From Bombardia bombarda (lineage: Eukaryota > Ascomycota > Sordariomycetes > Sordariales > Lasiosphaeriaceae), in assembly GCA_030512295.1 (NCBI GenBank), contig JAULSR010000001.1, positions 6,595,001 through 6,659,000 on the forward strand: a stretch of DNA of 64,000 nt, written 5' to 3'. Below are positions 57,601-64,000 of the stretch, in pieces (position 1 is the stretch's first letter; each line of letters opens with the position of its first letter). The position numbers and the translations under genes were made by a program. Under the pieces are notes generated by a model. That model made no database searches. It had not been told where the DNA came from and worked only from the letters and a program-made list of their open reading frames with translations.

Positions 57601-60248
57601 TTGACATCATACTCGGTGAACTCGCGCGATCTCTGGCTTCCCGAAGCCGGGGTATCTCCGCGTTGGTCCACATATTCGTGCTGGCTTGCCGCGGATCGTC
57701 TTGTTGGGGTATTGTGGTCTCGAGATTGTTCTTCTTCCAGTGTTGCCATCGACTCCCGACCATTATGGGCATTATATCCCAGGGCGCTCGAGTCTGTCGT
57801 TAAAACAGACTCGTCAAGCATCGAGCCATCGACAAGGGATGCCACGTTTGATTCGATGGCGGGGTGATCCACAATATATGGATTGGCCCCTATGGCACGA
57901 ACAGCTTGACCGGATTCGACACGTTCAACCTCGCTGCTGACCGCACTCGAATCGCCCGCTCTCTCTACACCAGAGCTCCTCAAGCTTCGATCGTCGTCTC
58001 CATACTCGCGACTCAGAGCATTACTGCGGGCCGAAGCAGGAGAATGCATAGATCCGTCGTGCCTCGGTGATCTATCATGAGTCGAAACCGAGTCACTAGT
58101 GTGGTGAGTATATCGGGAATCGCGATTTGGCGGTTCGCTTCCACCTTCCGTGTAGCCGGAGACGCTCGGAATTGGGCTCAGACCACGCCGCTCAGGCTGG
58201 TATGGGATGTATTTCAAAGGAGGCGGAACATCCTGTGTGCCATAGTAGTCATATGCTCCCGGCTGTGGATAATCTGACAAGTGACTCGAATCATCATACT
58301 CTTCATCGTCATAGTCCTGAGCATGCCCGGAACCACTCTGGTCATATTCGTTGCTCTCATACTCGTCGTCAAGATCGCCAGTTCGTTGACGAGGTAAGGC
58401 TTTGAGGTCACCATGTGAGATATTGGCGTGTTGAGTTCCCAACGCCTGCAGAGTAATCGGCGTTCCGGTGGGTGTTGGACTTGACGCCGAAGAAAGCTGT
58501 CCCCTCGGGACTTCATGAACGGGAGTAAGCTCCTCGCTCGCCGAATGGGGTCTTTCGGTATCAGCAGACAGAATGGATGCTCTCGTCACCTCGGAAGCAT
58601 TGATATCGCTCATCAAGGGCATCGGCGGCGTCGGGGCAAGGAGTTCCGAGTCATCGTGTTCGTCAGCAGTAAGATCAGACACGCGGCCGCGTAGCTCGGC
58701 CCGGCGTCGTCTCCTGGTGCGTTTATCATCGGATGGCGATGAAAGGGCTTCATGCGCAGCAACTGCAGCGACACCCATGGCTGCACCAGTAGCGGCGGCT
58801 TTCAGGTGATCCGTGCTCCGCATGGGAGTATCGTCTATGTGATGTAGTTCATCTACTGAGTCATGACTGACCGCGCTCTGGGATGGGCTGTCATCGAAAT
58901 CATTTCGAGCCTCCCTATCTCGCCTGTCTCTGGATTTGATGCTCTCCCGGGGAGTTGCCACTGTCTTGTCGGTTCCCGTTGAGCGACGTCTGTCGCTTGG
59001 ATAGTCGTCCCTAGAAGCAGTTGTTGCGCTCGATGTCGTAGATCCTCTGCGATCCTTGTGTCTGCTCTGTTCTCGCTTAAGAGCGTTGAGCTCGGGCAGA
59101 ATAAGACGCCGGATGGCATCCTCCACGGTCTCCAGCAGTTTGGGATTATTGATGGACGAAGCCTTAGAAGTGCCCGAGCGGATTGAATGCTGATCCATAG
59201 ATCGATGGCTCGGCGAAAGAGCGGATGAGAGAAGACTGGACTCGGCCCCGGAGATGAGCGACTCCGGCTGTGCTTTGCTTGACTCTCTCCGGGATGACTT
59301 TGAACGGTCGCTGTATTTTTCTTCCTTGGTGAGACTGCTGGTTCGGCTTTTGCTTGACTTGTGCTTGCGATCCTTCTCTTTCTCCCTAGTCTTAGATACG
59401 ACCACTCTATCTCGTTCCCGACCCTCGCCGTGGCTCTTTCGTAGCTTGTCAGCGCCGGCAGCGCCAGCCAGACCGGCCGCAGCTCCAGCAAGGAACTCCC
59501 CACCGCGCGTAGGACTCCTACTTCTACTACTCTTGACTTCTGACATCCTGCCGAATGAGGTGGTCGGACCGGAACCGTCAAGGAAACTGTCAGTTGGGAT
59601 GGCAGATATGTCGCTCATGGTATGATGAGGCATGTAGTTGGCCTTGCTACTGTCGGCAGCCGGAATCAGGGGACTTGCTGGTCGGCGGCGGCGCACATTA
59701 CCGCCTCGGTCGATCTCGATATCGATTGGATTCCGACTGACGTTGCTCTCCTCTGTGGCTGAAGCATACGAGCTGGCGTCCTCACCGTCGCCACTGAGCG
59801 CTGAGAGTCCTGATAGCGTTCCTGTGGGAACAGCGCGGCGGCTGAGATTCGCCTTCCTCGTCGATTTTGATTGTGTGATTTCAATTCGGTCCCGTTCCGA
59901 ACCGCTCTTCGACCTGTGTTTACTGCTCGGGGTTAGGCGCACGCGGACGCTGGGCTTGCGCTGCTCGCTCGACCCCGTCCCGCTGCTCCCTTTGCCACCC
60001 TCAAAGTATTCTATGAGAAGAGACGTCTGCGACTTGCTCGCCCGGTGGCCAGTCTTGATGGTGACCGGAGTACCGTCTTCCGGGATGGAGTAAGACGATT
60101 TATCGTCTCCCGGTCTAGACACATCGGTTCCCAGATCGGTTCCTAGGTCTGTTCCCAGATCGGTTCCCGTCTCAGTCGGAGCGTGGAAGGTCGACTCGGT
60201 CTCGGTGGGCGCAGGGAGCGGCGGTCTCTTTCTACCCTCAACACCCAT
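54633..60248 (-). CDS. large disordered fungal protein of unknown function, about 1,831 residues
   Basis: Not named. Exons are 60248-56574, 56518-54742 and 54676-54633. Introns 56573-56519 (donor GTAAGT) and 54741-54677 (donor GTTAGT, GCTAAC branch) close the frame. The last exon adds DTFGTITSQDTDTF; without it the protein would end at AKRKRG. The N-terminus holds a short LGTD repeat. Long Ser/Arg/Lys/Asp/Glu-rich stretches follow, with an Ala/Gly-rich hydrophobic patch (LAGAAAGLAGAAGADKL) and similar ones later (AAATGAAMGVAAVAAH, AAAFAGAAAALAASQ). The only clearly structured part spans the first intron: IALMQHLMVRDAQRSARDTEILVTLV and the following FEDLKKMLADTEDV look like a coiled coil. It could be a scaffold or cortical protein; I have no family name for it. 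Confidence 0.82.
60121..60170 (-). repeat. 12-bp tandem repeat encoding (DLGT)n
   Basis: Near-perfect 12-bp units near the 5' end of the large gene encode the repeated tetrapeptide. One unit carries silent changes. Confidence 0.85.
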
Positions 60249-63131
60249 CGTACTGTTGAAGGAGAGAAACCCGAGAGGTTGGGTATCGACAGCCCCCTAG
60301 TATACCCTTCCCAGCAATGCCGAGTAAAATCGATTGATAACAAAGCAAAGGATCAAAACGAGAAAGTCAAAAAAAGAAAAGAAAGAGAGAAGCCGATGGT
60401 CGCCCAAACTGCGTCTGTTTTGGTCAGGAAGACATCAGACGTGGGAGAACCTGCAGACGAAAAAAGGGAATTGTAAGCGGCGACTCGTCTCATAGGCAGA
60501 CCAAACAAACGGGTAACTGCAGCGGAAAGCACGCAAAAGGACCAGGAGCGCACCTGGAAGGCTGCACGGGTGTGCGGAGGGAGGTGATGATGGGATGAAT
60601 GTACGTACGGCTGGAGGCGCACAAAAAAACAAGGGACAGCAAGCGTCCCGTAAAAATGCAGGTGGCGGCGCAAAAGCCTGTGTTGAAGCGCAACAGAGTC
60701 GGCGGCAGCGGGGAAGCTATCAGCTCTGCCAGGACCAATCGCCGAGCCGACCCAAAGTAGGGATGGTATGGTATCGGAGGGGCTGCACGGCAGCGAGACG
60801 GCGTGCGGTTTCTCGACTCCCGTCTGGCTGCAATGGCTGCAATCGAGACAAAGTGCAGTTGCAGACAGAGTGCAGCAGTGCATGTGCAGCGCGCGCGCCG
60901 AGGGACGACAGATGATGGGCGACGGGCACCGAGCGACGAGCGACGAGCGACTGGCGAGGGATGATGGAACGATAACGATGCGAGGGCGATGTTTTGGATG
61001 GGAGGTCGGGAGTGGTGAATGGCAAGTTGCAGGCCGTGCAGTAGCTGCTGCGGTGCTCCTGCTGCGGTGCTGCGGTGCTTGCGATGTGCAATGTGCGATG
61101 TTCTCTCTCGCTTCTGTGACGGACAGGAAAGGGAGGCCTATGGGAGGCTTTGTTATTGTCCAGAAGCGGGAGGGATTGCTTGATGTGCTGGCGGTGCTTG
61201 ATGGAGCGGGCCAATTGCGCGTGGATGCTGGGGTCGATGGTGCAGCGAGATGCAGCTTGGGACGGCGGGGCGGGAGTATAGGGAGGAGCGAAAAGAGGCT
61301 CAGTTGCCCAGTCATCGAAAACCGGTCGGCTGTGCGTGCTGTACGTACTGTGCGATGGATTGTGCCCGCTGAGGTAGATGGAAAACCAGAGACACAGTGA
61401 CCTAATAATTCTGGAGAACTACTGTGTAAATTGCCTGCGTCGGGAATCCAAATAGGGCAAAGATCCAAGACATGCAACCCGTCAGTCACCCAACAATCGA
61501 TTTGCAGGATCTGGCGACTCGCTGTACACAGTACTGCGTACACGCTGGGCCTATACCGCGATGTGTGCAATCGATAATGACCTGCGACGACGAGTCGATG
61601 ACGGGCGAGGCATTCGCCAGTCGCATTGGAACCTTTGAAAGTGGAACCACCCTGGTTTGTTGACATTGAGCCACTTGCCAAGGAAATTGGCAGGCCGGCC
61701 TGACTGGGCGACGGGTGACGGTCAGACAGACCCGACGATGATCGCTGAAAAGGAAACGGGCCCCACACTGGCGTCGTTTTTCCCAATGCTGCTGCTGCAC
61801 CCACTTTCAGTTGCACTTCCAGTTGGGAGAGGCGTTTTTCTAGGCGTCGACGGTCGGAATTGCCCAACCGTGTCTGTCTGACTTCAACCGCCGGCCGGGG
61901 TGTATGCTTCACTCTCATAGGCTATCACATAACCAGGACTCCGGGCACTGGCAGCTGGGGCCGTTTTTTACGTTTTTTTCTTCTTAGAACGCAGCAACCG
62001 GATTTGCCGCACTGTCGAGGAAGCAAGCAGGCTACACTATGCAGCCCGCTAGGAAAACAAACGTATTATCCTCCCATCTCCACCAATTTCGGTGCGGGTT
62101 GCTACATCTATTCGCTGCCTCGAGAGCTCGCCATGTCATATCCTAATACGGCAGTGCCGCCTCCCTTACCCTTGCCATTATCACTGTGGACGCTAAGGCT
62201 GTCGATTAATACCCGAAGCTCCCAGCAAGGACTAGACAGTAGACTGGATAGGTTCAGTGCTTCTAAGATGTTCCAGATTTCCAAGCATTGAAATATTTGC
62301 CACCCTTTATTCTGGTACGTATTATGTTTGTGCACTCCTTTTCTCAATCTTTTCCCCTCTTGTTTTACTTGAGTGAGAGACTGTCTCAGCCTTGTCTCTC
62401 CACCTACATTGGGCGTTCAATGTTTCTCGATACCTCAACCATAGCCCCACACCTTCCATCCCATCCTTCTCCATCATCCCCATCATGACGGATGGGCCTC
62501 CCTCCGGGTCCTCCCATGGACGTCCCCCGCAGAGCCCAGGCAAAACGGAACTCAAATTCTCCATAGTAGTGTGGAATGTGGAATGAGAATGACGATAATG
62601 GGTTGAACGGCGCGGTCCGAAAGCCTTTACTGCCGCAAGTGCTTCAAAATTGAGACTACCGTAATCTCGAAATACCGGTAACTGGAGGCATGCCACGACG
62701 ATTGCCTTTTTGCCACACTCATCCCACCGGATCCTAGCGATTTTCGATGCTGTGGGAGTGACTATACTGGTGAGCGGCGATTAATCGTTGAATTCTAGTG
62801 TGCATGCTTGCGGCCTGGATTCCTAATGATCACCGATGGGATAGTATTTGTAGAAATTGCATGGTATTTCTAGACTTAAATCTGATACTGTTTCGTTCCT
62901 CCAAAATAAGAAAAGGGATCCAAAATAAGAAAAGGGAGGTAATTCGTACACACTTTGCTACCGGAACAATCCGGCCACCTATTTGGTGACCAGAACATGA
63001 AAATCCATTTTGTTCATACATACAATTCTGCAATCCTGTTAAGCCATACTTTTCGTCACAAAACCAACCACTCAAGACTTTATCAACAGACGCCAAAAAC
63101 TGACCGCTACCAATTCAGACTATAGTATTAT
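60249..63131. promoter_or_regulatory. intergenic, long upstream region of the large gene
   Basis: About 2.9 kb. The left 1.6 kb is GC-rich and contains a long antisense-looking open frame (61918-60353) of Ser/Arg/Pro/His-rich, family-less sequence, probably promoter and leader. The right part (about 62.0-63.1 kb) is AT-richer and should include the 3' UTR of the IFRD gene. Confidence 0.4.
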
Positions 63132-64000
63132 CTAGAAGATAAACCTCTCATTTGGCTTTTTCCCTCGCTTTGGCTCCTGGTTTTGCTTAGGCTTGTTCTT
63201 CCAACTACTGCTAGCCAAATACTCCACCTGTGCGGTTCCGAGAAGGTCCCGGATGACCGGGTTCTCCAGAAAATGTATGTGGAATCCATTGCCCAGGATG
63301 GGCTTGATAGTCTCCACCCTTGCAAGTAGCGACCATGAATCTATAATCAGATACATGTTGTGGATACGGATCTTCGTTCTGTATCCAAGTTCCTCGGCGG
63401 CGCCCCCACGAGTCTCCGACCCACCACCCGTATGTGGGTTGGATAGTTGAGTACTCGCCGTGGAATAGCCAGGCCCTTTGCCCAGTTCTAAAGATGTGAT
63501 GATACTGTTGAATTTTGATCGCAGCTGTCGTCGGTCCTTCCTGGACACCCGCTTGGAATGGCTCCGGACGATCTCGCCCATGCGGGTCATGATTCGGTAT
63601 TGTTCGTGTTGAAGGCTGGAGCTCTCGCCGGTCTCTTCCTCAGAATCGCGAGCGGCCTCAAACAGGAGGGCAATGTTGGTCCCTGCACTCATCTGGACAC
63701 TCGGATCCGTGCTATCCAGCTGGTCCATAAAGGCCTCCATGGCCCGATCACTTAGCGACTCCAGATCATCCATTTGAGTCGCTACAAATGCCCAGGCTCG
63801 GAGCGCTGCGGTTACAACCTTGCCATTGTCCGGTGCATCCACCACATGGCCATCGGATTCGATGATGTCGAGAAGGAATTCGAGAACTGATTCAGCATCG
63901 TCCTTTGAGCCTTCATATAACATTGCGATGCTGAGGGCACGAATCGCACTTGTCTTGATCATGTCTTCTTCTCCGTCTTTGGACGCAAACTTGAGCGCCG
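63132..64000 (-). CDS. Interferon-related developmental regulator (IFRD) family protein, C-terminal part
   Basis: IFRD-family proteins (PC4/TIS7 type in animals) are HEAT/ARM-like nuclear or ribosome-associated factors; the fungal role is not established here. The gene enters from the right edge (the 5' end lies beyond 64000) and the frame is open to the edge. The visible about 289 residues include ALKFASKDGEEDMIKTSAIRALSI, WAFVATQMDDLESLSD, a helical SVQMSAGTNIALLFEAARD, KRVSRKDRRQLRSKF and the tail MYLIIDSWSLLARVETIKPIL, HIHFLENPVIRDLL and VEYLASSSWK. The basic C-terminus ends in KPNERFIF. The RKDRRQLRSKF and HIHFxENPxIRDLL segments match the C-terminal signature of the family as I know it. 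No intron is seen in this portion. Confidence 0.88.
   Translation of the reverse strand, partial: ALKFASKDGEEDMIKTSAIRALSIAMLYEGSKDDAESVLEFLLDIIESDGHVVDAPDNGKVVTAALRAWAFVATQMDDLESLSDRAMEAFMDQLDSTDPSVQMSAGTNIALLFEAARDSEEETGESSSLQHEQYRIMTRMGEIVRSHSKRVSRKDRRQLRSKFNSIITSLELGKGPGYSTASTQLSNPHTGGGSETRGGAAEELGYRTKIRIHNMYLIIDSWSLLARVETIKPILGNGFHIHFLENPVIRDLLGTAQVEYLASSSWKNKPKQNQEPKRGKKPNERFIF

Noticed and set aside
60353..61918. 521-codon open frame on the minus strand upstream of the large gene
   Set aside because: Ser/Arg/Pro/His-rich with no domain, no good ATG context and GC-rich composition. It is best explained as chance in a promoter or leader.

Overview
This window is nuclear DNA of a filamentous ascomycete (Pezizomycotina), most likely a Sordariomycete and possibly Hypocreales. 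The reasons are short introns of about 50-80 nt with GT..AG ends and CTAAC/CTGAC-type branch points, a class III chitin synthase, a fungal NLR-type STAND gene with a lipase-like N-terminus, a Spg1/Tem1 GTPase, DUF3602 and DUF6601 proteins, and LaeA-like and COMT-like methyltransferases. The order is inference only. Exon ends below were read from splice signals and checked for frame closure by hand.

Layout. 1-1.5 kb: the 3' part of a V-ATPase catalytic subunit A gene with an unusual 71-codon segment. 2.36-6.55 kb (-): a decayed NLR (alpha/beta-hydrolase + NACHT + ankyrin-like tail). 6.86-8.04 kb (+): a DUF6601-like membrane protein. 8.75-9.62 kb (-): a small secreted cysteine-rich protein. 12.1-13.3 kb (-): Spg1/Tem1 GTPase. 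14.4-16.7 kb: two broken genes, an APH-type phosphotransferase (+) and an F-box protein (-). 17.6-22.3 kb (-): a PNUTS/Ppn1-like PP1 regulator. 25.3-28.0 kb (+): SLY1. 30.7-33.6 kb (+): class III chitin synthase. 33.6-39.65 kb: about 6 kb with no recognisable gene. 39.7-40.1 kb (+): a DUF3602 GRGGAGN-repeat protein. 42.2-43.6 kb (-): ARP1 (centractin). 44.3-49.04 kb: a small accessory block with an O-methyltransferase (-) and a LaeA-like methyltransferase (+) sharing a divergent promoter, then a phosphotransferase relic. 50.3-50.6 kb (-): a small mitochondrial-type membrane protein. 52.0-53.2 kb (-): homoserine kinase. 54.6-60.2 kb (-): a disordered protein of about 1,831 residues. 63.1 kb to the right edge (-): the C-terminal part of an IFRD-family protein.

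Two gene classes are interleaved. Conserved single-copy housekeeping genes (V-ATPase, SLY1, ARP1, Spg1, PNUTS, homoserine kinase, IFRD, chitin synthase) look intact. Between them are accessory, fast-evolving genes (NLR, two APH-type kinases, F-box, methyltransferases, secreted protein), and four of these are broken by in-frame stops and/or frameshifts. Nearly all the stops could come from C-to-T (or opposite-strand G-to-A) changes, which fits RIP or deamination but does not prove it.

The most unusual signals are the insert in the V-ATPase subunit, the clustered nonsense codons in the NLR and kinase pseudogenes, and a dispersed degenerate AACTATCCCA repeat found beside ARP1 and at both edges of the methyltransferase block, inverted at the far edge.
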